Below, piece after piece: positions 25,431 through 35,349 of a stretch of 64,000 nt of DNA (within the stretch, counting starts at the first letter, position 1; each line of letters opens with the position of its first letter). A model generated the notes under the pieces. The model was not told the origin of the DNA and did no database searches. It worked only from the letters and a program-made list of their open reading frames with translations. The stretch comes from Cellulomonas sp. APG4 (GTDB taxonomy: Bacteria; Actinomycetota; Actinomycetes; Actinomycetales; Cellulomonadaceae): NCBI RefSeq assembly GCF_009996735.1, contig NZ_JAACYI010000014.1, forward strand, positions 35,685 to 99,684, in the 5' to 3' direction. The translations under genes were made by a program, and so were the position numbers.

Positions 25431-25497
25431 GAGATCGTGACACTTGCGGCGACCTCGTCAGCGGCAGGAGCGATCTCGGCACAAGAGTCACGATCCC
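25431..25497. repeat. Divergent relative of the 66-bp hairpin repeat
   Basis: GATCGTGAC (25433-25441) pairs with GTCACGATC (25487-25495), and CGATCTCGGC with an imperfect partner lies inside. It begins GAGATCG like the 66-bp repeats, has almost the same length (about 67 bp), and sits between C-rich and G-rich tracts, but the arms differ. It may be an eroded or independent relative. Confidence 0.65.
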
Positions 25498-25579
25498 GGG
25501 GAATGGGGGTGGCGGGGGCTGGGGGGCGGGCAGGGGGTGGAGGGTGGTTGGGTGGAGGGAGGCGAGAGAGAGGGTCGCG

Positions 25580-28000
25580 ATGGTGCCGTCGACGGAGCAC
25601 TACCTGAGGTTCGAGCGCGTCGTGGGGGTCGAACGTACGCCGTCCGGCGTGCTGGTGGACCTGGGGCGCGAGCGCATGCGGGTGGACGTGGTGCGCGACG
25701 ACGTCGTGCGGTTCATGGCGAGCCGTGGCGGCCGGTTCGACGAGGCGCCCACGCACGCGGTGTGCGTGGACCCGCTCGGGCTCGAGGTGCCGTTCGAGGT
25801 CGAGGAGGACGACGACGCCGTCCGCGTTCGTACCGCGGGCCTGGTCGCCACGGTGCACCTCGACCCGTTCCGCCTCGACGTGCACCGGCCCGACGGCAGC
25901 CCCGTGGTCGAGACCGCGCAGGACGCGGACGGGCGCTGGTGGCCCTACGCGGTGCTCAACGACTCTTTCGTGCTGCGCAGACGCTCGCGGCCCGACGACG
26001 CGCTGCTGGGCCTGGGCGAGAAGACGGGCACCTTCGAGCGTGGCGGGCGCGACTTCGCCCTGTGGAACTCCGACGTGCTGGACCAGGACGCCTCGGCGCG
26101 CTTCCACGGTCACCGGCCCGAGGGCGACCCGCGGACGGACCCCACGAGCACCGAGTTCGACCCGTACTACATGTCGATTCCGCTGCTGCACCACCAGCGC
26201 TGGCCGGGCGGGGCGGTGAGCGCCTCGTTCGTCGACAACGGCTACCGGCTCGACTACGACCTCACGGACCCGCGCGAGATCGTGGTACACGGCGCGGGCG
26301 GGCACTGGTGCGAGTACGTCATCGCCGGCCCCGCGATGCGGGACGTGATCGAGGCGTACACCTGGCTCACCGGGCGTGCCGCGCTCCCGCCGCTGTGGGC
26401 GCTGGGCTACCACCAGTCCCGCTGGCATGCGTACACCCAGCCGCAGGTCGAGGCCCTCGCGCAGCGCCACCGCGAGCTCGAGGTGCCGTGCGACGGCATC
26501 TGGCTCGACATCGAGTACATGGACGGCTTCCGCGTCTTCACGTGGGACGAGCACAAGTTCCCGGACCCGCCGGGCATGCTCGAACGTCTGCGTGAGCAGG
26601 GGTTCCGTGTGGTGACGATCATCGACCCGGGCGTCAAGCACGATCCGGGCTACGCCGTGTTCGACGACGCCGTGGCGCAGGACGTGCTGTGCCGCACCGA
26701 GAGCGGCGACCTGTACGTGGGTCAGGTGTGGCCGGGCGACACGGTCTTCCCGGACTTCGCGACGCCCGAGGCGCGCGCGTGGTGGGGCCGGCTCAACACC
26801 GAGCACGTGCGCTCGGGTGTCGCGGGCATCTGGAACGACATGAACGAGCCGGCCACGGGCCGCATCCCGCCCGACGCGATGCGGTTCGACCACGGCGCCG
26901 CGAGCCACGAGCGGTTCCACAACCAGTACGCGCTGCTCATGGCGATGGGCACGGTCGAGGGCCTGCGGGCCGAGATGCCGGAGCTGCGCACGTTCGTGCT
27001 GAGCCGCGCGGGCTCACCGGGCATCCAGCGCTACGCGGCCAACTGGATGGGCGACAACCTCTCGCGCTGGGACCACCTCGCGCTGAGCATGCCGATGGCC
27101 GCGGGCCTGGGGATCTCGGGTCAGCCGTTCGTGGGTGCGGACGTGGGCGGGTTCTTCGGCAGCTCGAACGCCGAGCTGTTCGTGCGCTGGATGCAGTACG
27201 GCGCGCTCACGCCGTTCTTCCGCAACCACTCCGCGATCGGCAACGTGGACCAGTACGCGTGGGCGTTCGGCGACGTCGTCCTCGGGCTGGTGCGCGAGGC
27301 CGTGCGGCTGCGCTACCGGCTCATGCCCTACCTGTACGCGGCGTTCGTCGAGGCCACGCGCACGGGCCTGCCGGTGCAGCGCCCGCTGGTGCTCGAGTTC
27401 CAGGGCGACCCGCTGGTGCGGGGGCGCGACGACCAGTTCCTCCTGGGCCGTGACCTGCTGGTGGCGCCCGTGACCGCGCAGGGCATGACCTCTCGGCAGG
27501 TCTACCTGCCGCCGGGGGACTGGTTCGACCTGCACACGGACGAGCGGCTCGCGGGTGGCCGGTTCGTGGTCGCACCCACGCCCATGGATCGCATCCCGAT
27601 CTTCGTGCGCGCCGGTGCGGTGATCCCGCAGTGGCCCGAGGCGCCGGCGTCCACCGACGGCTACCGGCCCTCGGTGCTCGAGCTGCACGTCTACCCGCCC
27701 GCGGACGGCGACGGCGTCACGTCGACGTTCCAGGAGGACGACGGCGTCACGACGGCGGCCGAGCGCGGTGCGTTGCGTCGCACGACGGTCGAGGTGCGTC
27801 GCGACGGGACGCGGCTGGTGCTGCGGGCCGAGGTCGAGGGCGACGGGTTCGACGGTGACAGGCGCACCGGTACGCGCGTGGTGGTGCACGGGGTGGACGT
27901 GCGCGGTGCCGTGCTCGACGGTGACGCGGTGGCGGTCGGTGCGGGGGCGCTCGCGGTGCCGCACGCGGGTGGCTTCGAGCTGGTGCTCGAGACCGACTGA
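25580..28000 (+). CDS. GH31 family glycosidase (alpha-glucosidase or alpha-xylosidase)
   Basis: An 806-residue cytosolic enzyme without signal peptide. The nucleophile region is [10 protein letters not shown] with Asp420; the acid/base is probably Asp521 in [26 protein letters not shown] and [19 protein letters not shown] are further GH31 signatures. It has an N-terminal sandwich domain and C-terminal beta domains ([10 protein letters not shown]), typical of family 31. Substrates could be alpha-glucosides such as isomaltose. ATG 25580 follows GAGAGAGAGGGTCGCG. Confidence 0.93.
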   Translation: MVPSTEHYLRFERVVGVERTPSGVLVDLGRERMRVDVVRDDVVRFMASRGGRFDEAPTHAVCVDPLGLEVPFEVEEDDDAVRVRTAGLVATVHLDPFRLDVHRPDGSPVVETAQDADGRWWPYAVLNDSFVLRRRSRPDDALLGLGEKTGTFERGGRDFALWNSDVLDQDASARFHGHRPEGDPRTDPTSTEFDPYYMSIPLLHHQRWPGGAVSASFVDNGYRLDYDLTDPREIVVHGAGGHWCEYVIAGPAMRDVIEAYTWLTGRAALPPLWALGYHQSRWHAYTQPQVEALAQRHRELEVPCDGIWLDIEYMDGFRVFTWDEHKFPDPPGMLERLREQGFRVVTIIDPGVKHDPGYAVFDDAVAQDVLCRTESGDLYVGQVWPGDTVFPDFATPEARAWWGRLNTEHVRSGVAGIWNDMNEPATGRIPPDAMRFDHGAASHERFHNQYALLMAMGTVEGLRAEMPELRTFVLSRAGSPGIQRYAANWMGDNLSRWDHLALSMPMAAGLGISGQPFVGADVGGFFGSSNAELFVRWMQYGALTPFFRNHSAIGNVDQYAWAFGDVVLGLVREAVRLRYRLMPYLYAAFVEATRTGLPVQRPLVLEFQGDPLVRGRDDQFLLGRDLLVAPVTAQGMTSRQVYLPPGDWFDLHTDERLAGGRFVVAPTPMDRIPIFVRAGAVIPQWPEAPASTDGYRPSVLELHVYPPADGDGVTSTFQEDDGVTTAAERGALRRTTVEVRRDGTRLVLRAEVEGDGFDGDRRTGTRVVVHGVDVRGAVLDGDAVAVGAGALAVPHAGGFELVLETD

Positions 28001-28062
28001 GTCCCGCGGGCGCGGCGCTTCCGGCTCTGGAGCGCCGTATCTGCGGAGGTTAGGCTGCGCGT

Positions 28063-28467
28063 GTGCCGCACTTCCGGATCAGCGAGGCCGCGCGTCTGCT
28101 CGGCGTGAGCGACGACACCGTCCGTCGCTGGATCGATGCCGGGACGCTCACGGCGAGCCGGGACGACGTCGGCCTCCAGGTGGTCGACGGGCGCGAGCTG
28201 GCCGACCTCGCGCAGGCCCGCGCCGCGGCGCCCGCGGACCCCACGGGTGTGCGTCGCTCGGCGCGCAACCGGTTCGTGGGCCTGGTGACGCGGGTGACCG
28301 CCGGCGGCGTCATGGCGCAGGTCGAGATGCAGTGCGGCCCGCACACCGTCGTGTCGCTCATGAGCGCCGACGCCGCCCGCGAGCTCGAGCTCGAGCCCGG
28401 TCGCCTCGCCGTCGCGGTGGTCAAGGCGACCACGGTGATCGTCGAGACGCCGGGCGGAGTGTCATGA
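28063..28467 (+). CDS. HTH-TOBE molybdate-responsive regulator or pterin/metal carrier
   Basis: A 134-residue fusion. Residues 1-55 form a MerR-like helix-turn-helix (FRISEAARLLGVSDDTVRRWIDAGTLTASR), and 66-130 form a TOBE domain (NRFVGLVTRVTAGGVMAQVEMQCGP) of the kind that binds molybdate or tungstate in ModE. It lies first in the mod operon and overlaps modA by four bases (ATGA). This suggests it senses molybdate and regulates the operon. A role as a molybdate storage protein is also possible, since DNA binding is unproven. Confidence 0.85.
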   Translation: MPHFRISEAARLLGVSDDTVRRWIDAGTLTASRDDVGLQVVDGRELADLAQARAAAPADPTGVRRSARNRFVGLVTRVTAGGVMAQVEMQCGPHTVVSLMSADAARELELEPGRLAVAVVKATTVIVETPGGVS

Positions 28468-29312
28468 GGCCCGCACGACGGCGGCATGGGCGCGTGGCGG
28501 CGGGACTCGTCGGGGTTGCCGTCGTGACGTCCGGCTGCGTCCCCGGAACCCCGTCGGACGACGGCCGCACGCTCACCGTGCTGGCGGCGGCCTCGCTCAC
28601 CGAGGTGCTCGACCAGGTGGCAGACGACTTCCGCGCGACGGAGCCCGACGTCGAGGTGCGGGTCTCCTACGCGGGCTCGGCCGACCTTGTGGCACAGGTG
28701 GCCGACGGCGCCCCGGCGGACGTCCTGGTGACGGCCGACGCCCCGACCATGGACGAGGCCCGGGCGACCGGTCGGGTGGCGGGGGAGCCCGTCGTCGTGG
28801 CGACCAACCGGCTGGTGCTCGTGACCCCTCCGGACGACCCTGCGGACGTCGCGGGACCCGAGGACCTCGCCCGGGACGACGTCGACCTCGTCGTCTGCGC
28901 TCCCCAGGTGCCGTGCGGGCGCGCGACGGTCGCGCTCGCCGACGAGCTGGGGCTGGAGATCGCGCCCGTGAGCGAGGAGAACGCCGTGACCGACGTGCTC
29001 GGCAAGGTGGTCGCGGGCGAGGCCGACGCGGGCGTCGTCTACGTGACCGATGCGCGCCGGGTCGGGGACGACGTGCGGTCCGTCGAGCTGCCCGACGTGC
29101 CGACGGCGCGCGCGACCTACCTCGCGGCCGTGCTCGACGACGGCGCGGCGTCGCGCGACGACGACGGCGCGTCGGACCACGACGATGCGGCGTCCGACGA
29201 CGACGCGGCGGCGCCCGACGGTGACGCGGCTGCCGCCGCGCGCCTGGTCGCGTACCTCGCAGGCCCCGAGGGTCAGGCCGTGCTCGCCGACGCGGGATTC
29301 GCAGCCCCATGA
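28464..29312 (+). CDS. modA: Molybdate ABC transporter substrate-binding lipoprotein
   Basis: A 282-residue lipoprotein (signal through VVTSGC). Signature segments are [49 protein letters not shown] and [16 protein letters not shown], which bind the oxyanion through backbone amides. Between about 230 and 262 is an Asp/Ala-rich insert ([20 protein letters not shown]), rare in ModA. Start ATG 28464 overlaps the previous stop; the stop overlaps modB (ATGA). Confidence 0.93.
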   Translation: MRPARRRHGRVAAGLVGVAVVTSGCVPGTPSDDGRTLTVLAAASLTEVLDQVADDFRATEPDVEVRVSYAGSADLVAQVADGAPADVLVTADAPTMDEARATGRVAGEPVVVATNRLVLVTPPDDPADVAGPEDLARDDVDLVVCAPQVPCGRATVALADELGLEIAPVSEENAVTDVLGKVVAGEADAGVVYVTDARRVGDDVRSVELPDVPTARATYLAAVLDDGAASRDDDGASDHDDAASDDDAAAPDGDAAAAARLVAYLAGPEGQAVLADAGFAAP

Positions 29313-30100
29313 CGGCCGAGCGGGTGCCGGTGCCGCGGTGGGTGCTCGTGCCGGCGGCGCTGGGCGCGGCCCTCGTGGTGCTCCCGCTCGTGGCGCTCGC
29401 CGCACGCGTCGACCCGGCGCAGCTCGCAGGGCTCGTGACGAGCGAGGGCGCACGGGCGGCGCTCGGGCTGAGCCTGCGCGCCGCAGCGGTCAGCACCATG
29501 GTGTGCGTGCTGCTCGGGGTCCCGCTCGCGCTCGTGCTCGCTCGTGGGGCCGGCCGGGGCACCACGGTGCTGCGTGCCCTGGTGCTCGTGCCGCTCGTGC
29601 TGCCGCCCGTGGTGGGCGGGCTCGCACTGCTCATGACCTTCGGCCGCCGCGGCCTGCTGGGCCGGTACCTCGAGGTCGCGGGCGTCCAGATCGCGTTCTC
29701 GACGACGGCGGTGGTGCTCGCGCAGGTGTTCGTCGCGCTGCCGTTCCTGGTGCTCACGCTCGAGGGCGCGTTGCGCACCGCGGGCACCCGGTACGAGAGG
29801 GTCGCCGCGACCCTCGGTGCGCGGCCCACGACGGTGCTCCGCCGGGTGACGGTCCCGCTGGTCGCCCCCGGCCTCGCCTCGGGTGCCGTGCTCGCGTTCG
29901 CGCGTGCCCTCGGGGAGTTCGGGGCGACGCTGACGTTCGCGGGCAGCCTCCAGGGCGTGACGCGCACGCTGCCCCTCGAGGTCTACCTCCAGCGCGAGAC
30001 CGACCCCGACGCCGCGGTCGCGCTGTCCCTCGTGCTCGTGCTGGTCGCCGTCGTCGTGGTGGTCCTCACGCACGCCCGACGGCCGGTGGTGGCGGCGTGA
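29309..30100 (+). CDS. modB: Molybdate ABC transporter permease
   Basis: A 263-residue inner-membrane permease with about six helices. The EAA-type loop is [20 protein letters not shown] followed by [10 protein letters not shown], which contacts the ATPase. [14 protein letters not shown] is typical of ModB. It is coupled to both modA and modC by four-base overlaps. The protein ends with [11 protein letters not shown]. Confidence 0.93.
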   Translation: MTAERVPVPRWVLVPAALGAALVVLPLVALAARVDPAQLAGLVTSEGARAALGLSLRAAAVSTMVCVLLGVPLALVLARGAGRGTTVLRALVLVPLVLPPVVGGLALLMTFGRRGLLGRYLEVAGVQIAFSTTAVVLAQVFVALPFLVLTLEGALRTAGTRYERVAATLGARPTTVLRRVTVPLVAPGLASGAVLAFARALGEFGATLTFAGSLQGVTRTLPLEVYLQRETDPDAAVALSLVLVLVAVVVVVLTHARRPVVAA

Positions 30101-31212
30101 GCGGGACGCCCGCCGGGACGCCGGCGCCCGGCCTGACGGTCCACGCCGTGGTGCGCGAGCGCGACGTGGATCTGCGTGTCGAGCCGGGACCCGGCCGCGT
30201 CACGGCGGTGATCGGTCCCAACGGCGCGGGCAAGTCGACCCTGCTGGGCGTGGTCGCGGGTCTCGTGAGTCCCGATGCCGGTCGCGTGGTGCTGGGCGAC
30301 CACGTGCTCACGGACACCGATCGCGGTGTGCGCGTGCCGGTCCATGCGCGCCGCACGGTGCTCCTGGGCCAGGAGCCCTTGCTGCTTCCGCACCTGGACG
30401 TGCTCGGCAACGTCGCGTTCGGCCCACGCAGCGCGGGGGAGCGTCGTGGGGACGCCGAGCGGCGTGCGCTCGCGGTGCTCGAGGAGCTCGACCTCACCGA
30501 CCTCGCGAGGCGCAGGCCCGCGCAGCTCTCGGGCGGCCAGGCGCAGCGCGTCGCGATCGCCCGCGCGCTCGCGGCGTCCCCGGACCTGCTGCTGCTCGAC
30601 GAGCCGCTCGCCGCACTCGACGTGGATGTGGCGCCCGCCGTCCGGCGCCTGCTCGCACGCGTGCTTCGCGGCCGCACGGCGCTCGTCGTGACCCACGACC
30701 TGCTCGACGTGCTGGCCCTGGCCGACGACGTGCTGGTGGTCGAGGGCGGGCGCGTGGTCGAGCACGGGCCCACGCGCGAGGTGCTGGGCCGCCCGCGCAG
30801 CAGGTTCGCCGCGCGGCTGGCCGATCTCAACCTGGTGCTGGGTACCGCGACCGACGACGGCCTGGTGGCGGGCGGGGTGCGCCTGGTGGGCCTGCGCGAC
30901 GAGGGCTGCGCGCCGGGTGACCCGGCCGCCGCGGTCTTCGCCCCGAGCGCGGTCGCGGTGCACGTCGAGCCGCCGTCGGGCAGCCCACGCAACGTGCTCA
31001 CCGCACGTGTACGGCAGACCGAGCTGCGCGGCGCCGTCGTCCGCCTGCACGTCGAGTGCACGGGTTCGGTGGCCGCCGAGGACGGCGCCGCGATGACCGT
31101 GCACGCGGACGTCACCGCGGCCGCGGCGACGGACCTGGACCTGGTGCCCGGGCGCGACGTCCACCTCGCGGTCAAGGCGACCGAGATCGCTGTGCACGCG
31201 GCCCGCCGCTGA
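30097..31212 (+). CDS. modC: Molybdate ABC transporter ATP-binding protein
   Basis: A 371-residue protein. The N-terminal ABC domain has Walker [10 protein letters not shown] (about 40-48), signature [15 protein letters not shown] and Walker [13 protein letters not shown]. The C-terminal part (about 285-371) is a TOBE-type MOP domain ([29 protein letters not shown]) that senses molybdate and inhibits transport in ModC. The GTG start overlaps the modB stop (GTGA). Confidence 0.92.
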   Translation: MSGTPAGTPAPGLTVHAVVRERDVDLRVEPGPGRVTAVIGPNGAGKSTLLGVVAGLVSPDAGRVVLGDHVLTDTDRGVRVPVHARRTVLLGQEPLLLPHLDVLGNVAFGPRSAGERRGDAERRALAVLEELDLTDLARRRPAQLSGGQAQRVAIARALAASPDLLLLDEPLAALDVDVAPAVRRLLARVLRGRTALVVTHDLLDVLALADDVLVVEGGRVVEHGPTREVLGRPRSRFAARLADLNLVLGTATDDGLVAGGVRLVGLRDEGCAPGDPAAAVFAPSAVAVHVEPPSGSPRNVLTARVRQTELRGAVVRLHVECTGSVAAEDGAAMTVHADVTAAAATDLDLVPGRDVHLAVKATEIAVHAARR

Positions 31213-31276
31213 ACGACGTCGTGCAGGAAGGGCGAGGTCGAGCGCCGGAGCCACGCCACCATCGCGGCGAGACCCG

Positions 31277-31546
31277 CTACCGGACGTCGACCTCCCAGAG
31301 CTCCAGAACCACCTCGTAGGTGTCACCGAGATCGGCCTGGAGTGCGCGCTGGAGGCGTGCCGCCTCCGCGACGTGCGCGTCGCGGCGTTTCGGGTCGTCC
31401 CACCCGTGCTGCCAGTCGAAGTGCTCGTTGAACGTGCGCGCCCAGGCTTTGAGCGCCACCGCGACGGGCTCGCTGACCGGAAGGTCGCCTTCCCTCGCCA
31501 CCCCACCCGGGACCCACAGGGGCCAGTTGACGGTGTACTCGTTCAT
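31277..31546 (-). CDS. Hypothetical small protein upstream-read with prfB
   Basis: An 89-residue soluble protein beginning MNEYTVNWPLWVPGG. Features are aromatic and charged with no known motif; VALKAWARTFNEHFDWQHGWDD and a C-terminal VVLELWEVDVR suggest an alpha/beta fold. It lies 110 bases after the prfB stop on the same strand and converges with modC. Coding is supported by conserved-looking composition; the start is uncertain because an upstream in-frame methionine adds 28 residues. Confidence 0.6.
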   Translation of the reverse strand: MNEYTVNWPLWVPGGVAREGDLPVSEPVAVALKAWARTFNEHFDWQHGWDDPKRRDAHVAEAARLQRALQADLGDTYEVVLELWEVDVR

Positions 31547-31656
31547 GAGGCGGACGCGAGTTGCCACTGTCAGCAACCTCCTCGGGCTCGACGTGACTTC
31601 TGCGTCGTCTTCGTCGAGATGCTGCCCCATGGAAGGGGGTCTCCGGAAGACGCGCC

Positions 31657-32766
31657 CTAGTTCTCGGTGCCGCCGCGGCGCCAGCGGATGCCGGCCTCGA
31701 TGAAGCCGTCGATGTCGCCGTCGAACACCGAGCTGGGGTTGCCCACCTCGTGCTCGGTGCGCAGGTCCTTGACCATCTGGTACGGCTGGAGCACGTACGA
31801 GCGCATCTGGTCGCCCCAGCTCGCCTTGATGTCGCCCGCGAGCTCCTTCTGGGTGGCGCGCTCCTCGGCCTGGCGCAGCAGCAGCAGGCGGGACTGGAGC
31901 ACGCGCAGCGCGGCGGCGCGGTTCTGGATCTGGCTCTTCTCGTTCTGCATCGAGACCACGGTGCCCGTGGGGATGTGGGTGAGGCGCACGGCCGAGTCGG
32001 TCGTGTTGACGGACTGGCCGCCGGGGCCGGACGAGCGGAACACGTCGACCTTGATCTCGTTCTCGGGGATGTCGATGTGGTCGGTCTGCTCGATGAGCGG
32101 GATCACCTCGACGGCCGCGAACGACGTCTGGCGGCGGCCCTGGTTGTCGAACGGTGAGATGCGCACCAGGCGGTGCGTGCCGGCCTCGACGGAGAGCGTG
32201 CCGAACGCGTAGGGCGCCTTGACCTCGAAAGTCGCGGACTTGAGGCCGGCCTCCTCGGCGTAGGAGGTGTCGAGCACCGCGGTGGGGTAGCCGTGCCGCT
32301 CGGCCCAGCGCAGGTACATGCGCAGCAGCATCTCGGCGAAGTCGGCGGCGTCCACGCCACCCGCCCCGGCGCGGATGGTCACGACGGCCTCGCGTGCGTC
32401 GTACTCGCCGTTGAGGAGCGTGCGGACCTCGAGGGCGCCCAGGTCCTTGCGGACGGTCTCGAGCTCGGCCTCGGCGTCCGCGAGCGTGTCCGCGTCGCTC
32501 TCCTCGACCGCCATCTCGACGAGGGTCTCGAGGTCCTCGATGCGCTGCTCGAAGGTCTCGAGGCGCTCGAGCTCGGACTGCGCGTGCGACAGCTCGGAGG
32601 TGACCTTCTGCGCGGCGTCGGTGTCGTCCCACAGGTCCGGGGCCGAGGCCTGGTCGGACAGCTCGGCGATGCGACGGCGCAGGGCCTCGGGGTCGCTCAC
32701 CGCGCGGATGGTGCCCAGGGTGGTGCGCAGGGCGGAGATCTCGGCGGGGAAGTCGGTGGCTGCCAC
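31657..32766 (-). CDS. prfB: Peptide chain release factor 2
   Basis: A 369-residue release factor for UGA and UAA. The specificity tripeptide SPF is in RISPFDNQ, and the peptidyl-hydrolysis motif is [11 protein letters not shown]. It has the usual N-terminal coiled coil. The reading frame is continuous from ATG 32766, so there is no programmed +1 frameshift with an internal UGA as in E. coli. It is separated from ftsE by a 6-kb insert of plus-strand genes. Confidence 0.95.
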   Translation of the reverse strand: MAATDFPAEISALRTTLGTIRAVSDPEALRRRIAELSDQASAPDLWDDTDAAQKVTSELSHAQSELERLETFEQRIEDLETLVEMAVEESDADTLADAEAELETVRKDLGALEVRTLLNGEYDAREAVVTIRAGAGGVDAADFAEMLLRMYLRWAERHGYPTAVLDTSYAEEAGLKSATFEVKAPYAFGTLSVEAGTHRLVRISPFDNQGRRQTSFAAVEVIPLIEQTDHIDIPENEIKVDVFRSSGPGGQSVNTTDSAVRLTHIPTGTVVSMQNEKSQIQNRAAALRVLQSRLLLLRQAEERATQKELAGDIKASWGDQMRSYVLQPYQMVKDLRTEHEVGNPSSVFDGDIDGFIEAGIRWRRGGTEN

Positions 32767-32844
32767 GACCGTCGAGGTTACCCGCTGTGCGCCCTCCGTC
32801 CCGACCGCCCGCAGGGATCGCCCTCCCCGCGTGGGTGGTAGGGG

Positions 32845-33285
32845 TCAACCCGCGCGGGCGCGGGTGGTGACCTCGAGGCGGATACCGTCGGACCACGGGG
32901 CCGTGACCCACGTGATCAGCGGTGGGCGAGCGACTGCGGCCAGGGTGACCTCGGCGGTACGGCCGTCGATCGCGACGGCGCGTGTGATCGCGAGGCCCTC
33001 CAGGTCGTCCGCGGCCGTCGCCGCGACGTGTCGCTCGACGGCGGCGGCTACCGAGGCGTCGGTCAGCATCAGTGGCTCCTCACCGCCGGTGCGCGCGTAG
33101 TACGCCTCCTCGTCGAGCGCGGTCGCGGCCGCGAGCGCGGCGCCGTCGGCGAGGGCGAGGAGCGCCTTGCGCTCGAGGTGGATGCTCGTGGCCGATGCCA
33201 CGGCCGTGACGAGCAGCAGCGCGAGCACGACGTACAGCAGGGAGAGGATCATCACGCGGCCCTCGTCGCGCGGCCGCGCGGTCAC
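32845..33285 (-). CDS. TadG/TadE-like membrane-anchored pseudopilin
   Basis: A 146-residue protein with an N-terminal hydrophobic segment (LSLLYVVLALLLVTAVASA) after about 15 residues, then a mostly extracytoplasmic region with DGAALAAATALDEEAYYAR, typical of TadG-like Flp pilus proteins (pfam RseC/Tad_N). The GTG start overlaps the stop of the previous gene (GTGA), so it is cotranslated. Last gene of the tad operon. Confidence 0.78.
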   Translation of the reverse strand: MTARPRDEGRVMILSLLYVVLALLLVTAVASATSIHLERKALLALADGAALAAATALDEEAYYARTGGEEPLMLTDASVAAAVERHVAATAADDLEGLAITRAVAIDGRTAEVTLAAVARPPLITWVTAPWSDGIRLEVTTRARAG

Positions 33286-33764
33286 GGCCCGTCCCGCACG
33301 ACGAAGCGCTCGGTCGGCATGCTCGCGCTCGCGCTCACGGGCACGGTGAGCGCGTCGACGAAGGCCGGGACGCCGACCAGGCGCACGTCGGCCTCGACGT
33401 GCGCCGTCACGACTCCGTCCGGACCGTCGCACCTGCCGTCGCACGTGAGCGTCAGCGAGGACTCGTCGGCGTCCACGCCCTGGTCCTGGAGGGCCAGACC
33501 CGCGGCGGCGAGGGCACGTCCCTCGGCCTCGTCGGTGGACGAGGTGACGTACGCGCGGGCGGCCTCGCGCGCGGCGCCGTCGACCGCGAACGCGGCCCCT
33601 TGGAGCTGGGCGAGCACGAGAACGAGGTACACGACGGGGACCAGGAGTACGAGCGTCACGCCGAGGAACTCGACGATCGCCGAGCCGTCGTCTGTGCGGG
33701 GGGCTTCCTGCGCGACGGCGACCGCGGCCGAGGACCGACTCGCCACGTTCCGGTTCGTCGTCAT
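33282..33764 (-). CDS. TadE-like pilus assembly protein (second copy)
   Basis: A 160-residue protein with the TadE motif GSAIVEFLGVTLVLLVPVVYLVL at about 29-51 and an extracytoplasmic tail with a pair of cysteines (TCDGRCDG). The GSAIVEF sequence is the conserved prepilin-peptidase-like and membrane-insertion motif. ATG 33764 overlaps the upstream gene. It is followed by the TadG-like gene. Confidence 0.82.
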   Translation of the reverse strand: MTTNRNVASRSSAAVAVAQEAPRTDDGSAIVEFLGVTLVLLVPVVYLVLVLAQLQGAAFAVDGAAREAARAYVTSSTDEAEGRALAAAGLALQDQGVDADESSLTLTCDGRCDGPDGVVTAHVEADVRLVGVPAFVDALTVPVSASASMPTERFVVRDGP

Positions 33765-34174
33765 GCGGCCTCGGCGAGCGCGTGCGCGTCGACCGTGAGG
33801 GTGCGTGGCCCGAGGAGGCCGAGCAGCGGCAGCGGAGCGGTCAGCTCGACCTCGACCACGTCGAGCCCGTCGACGACGACGCGCTGTGCGGTCACCTGCT
33901 CGGCGAAGCGGGGGTGCAGGGAGAGGTCGATCAGCTCGCGGGCGCGCGCCACGGCGTCGTCGGGCGACCTGTCGGCCAGCGCCCCGTACCGCGCGCCCTC
34001 GGCGGCGCAGTCCACGAGGGTCGAGCGCACGTGCAGTGCGAGGGCGAGCTGCAGCACCGAGGCGAAGACCAGCGTCGTCAGGGCGCCGACGAGCACGAAC
34101 TCGACGATCGCCGACCCTCGTTCGTGGTCCTGGGGCCGGCACCGCGCGCGCTCAGCCGCCGAACGACGTGACAC
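33761..34174 (-). CDS. TadE-like pilus assembly protein (first copy)
   Basis: A 137-residue TadE-like protein. GSAIVEFVLVGALTTLVFASVL begins near residue 20, followed by ALHVRSTLVDCAAEGARYGALAD. It is a paralogue of the following gene. The GTG at 34174 overlaps the preceding small-protein gene by 23 bases, so the start may be a little further in. It is thought to be a minor pilin that helps Flp fibre assembly. Confidence 0.82.
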   Translation of the reverse strand: MSRRSAAERARCRPQDHERGSAIVEFVLVGALTTLVFASVLQLALALHVRSTLVDCAAEGARYGALADRSPDDAVARARELIDLSLHPRFAEQVTAQRVVVDGLDVVEVELTAPLPLLGLLGPRTLTVDAHALAEAA

Positions 34175-34364
34175 GGGCGATGGCGTCGTCGAACAGCCCG
34201 GTCAGCGCCGGCCCGGCGATCGCCCAGATCGCGAGCACGAGCCCCGCCGTCATCAGCGTCACGAGCACCCAGCCGGGCACGTCTCCGCGGTCGTCGCGAG
34301 GTGCCGGCAGCCGCCGGAGCAGGGCGTTGACGGCCCGGTCGAACGGGGTCAGGTGGTGGAGCAC
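34152..34364 (-). CDS. DUF4244 small membrane protein, Flp-pilin-like
   Basis: A 70-residue protein with one hydrophobic helix (VLVTLMTAGLVLAIWAIAGPALTGL) preceded by a basic N-terminal part. It occupies the place of the Flp major pilin in actinobacterial tad operons and matches the DUF4244 family. A processing site GxxxE is not obvious, unlike canonical Flp pilins. It lies between tadC-like and tadE-like genes. Confidence 0.78.
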   Translation of the reverse strand: MLHHLTPFDRAVNALLRRLPAPRDDRGDVPGWVLVTLMTAGLVLAIWAIAGPALTGLFDDAIARVTSFGG

Positions 34365-34392
34365 AGGATCTCCTTGCAGTGGTGGACGACGG

Positions 34393-35349
34393 TCAGAGCT
34401 CGAGGCGCAAGGCGGTGAGCCCGGGGAAGACGGCGAAGACGACGGTGACGGGGAGGATGAGGAAGACGACGGGAACCATCATCAGGACCTCCTTGCGGCC
34501 GCCGACCTCCATCAGCGCGGCGCGGCCCGCCTCGCGGGTGTCGGCCGCCTGGGCGCGCAGCACCTCGGCGATGGGCGTCCCGCGGTCGATCGCGACGGCG
34601 ACGGCCTCGGCGAACCGCGCGAGCGGCACGACGCCCGTGCGGTCGGCGAGGCGCTCGAGGGCCACCGCGACGGGTGCACCTGCGTGGACGTCCGCGACGA
34701 CCCGTCCGAACTCCTGGGCGAGCTCGCCGTGGGTCGCGCGCGCGACGCGGTCGAGCGCCGCCAAAGGGCCTTCGCCTGCGCCGACGGCGAGGGCGACGAG
34801 CTCGGCCACGGTCGGGAGCTCCGAGATGATGCGCTGCTCGCGGCGGCGTACCTGTGCGCTGAGCAGCTGGTCGCGCGAGACGAGACCGGTGAGGAGACCT
34901 GTGGCGACGAGCACGAGCCCGGCGACGGGGTGGGCGCCGCGGACTGTGGTCAGGAGGGCGAGTCCGAGGCCGGCGGCAGTGCCGAGAGCGGCCCACACCA
35001 CCTGCTCGGCGCGCAGCTGCTCGACCGTCTGCGCCGAGCCCGCCCGCGCGAGGCGGCGTTGCACGTCGGCACGCGGTGATCCGACTCGCTCGACCAGCCG
35101 GACGGCGTCGACCATCACGGGTGCGATGAGGCGCTCGAGCACGGGGAACGGTGACCGAGTCGTCGGAAGCAGGGCGGAGCGCCCCGGCCGGGGTCGCAGG
35201 TAGGGCGCGAGACGGTCGTCGAGGCGGGGACGTCTCGCCGCGAGCGCCCCGAGCACGAGCAGCAGGCCGACACCAGCGAGCGCGCCGAGCGCCGCTCCGA
35301 CCCATGGCGCAGGTGCGGAGCCGACGGTCGGCAGCAGGTCCGACCTCAC
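34393..35349 (-). CDS. Type II secretion system F family protein (TadC-like)
   Basis: A 318-residue membrane protein with helices near 20-40, 125-160, 270-290 and 295-315. It carries the T2SSF domain (RREQRIISELPTVAELVALAV, ...GAPVAVALERLAD..., AGRAALMEVGGRKEVLMMVP). It forms a platform with TadB. Its start overlaps the tadB stop by four bases. Confidence 0.87.
   Translation of the reverse strand: MRSDLLPTVGSAPAPWVGAALGALAGVGLLLVLGALAARRPRLDDRLAPYLRPRPGRSALLPTTRSPFPVLERLIAPVMVDAVRLVERVGSPRADVQRRLARAGSAQTVEQLRAEQVVWAALGTAAGLGLALLTTVRGAHPVAGLVLVATGLLTGLVSRDQLLSAQVRRREQRIISELPTVAELVALAVGAGEGPLAALDRVARATHGELAQEFGRVVADVHAGAPVAVALERLADRTGVVPLARFAEAVAVAIDRGTPIAEVLRAQAADTREAGRAALMEVGGRKEVLMMVPVVFLILPVTVVFAVFPGLTALRLEL

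Noticed and set aside
31546..31630. Upstream methionine extending the small gene at 31277-31546.
   Set aside because: The extension reads close to the prfB stop with no ribosome site seen, so I kept the shorter start.
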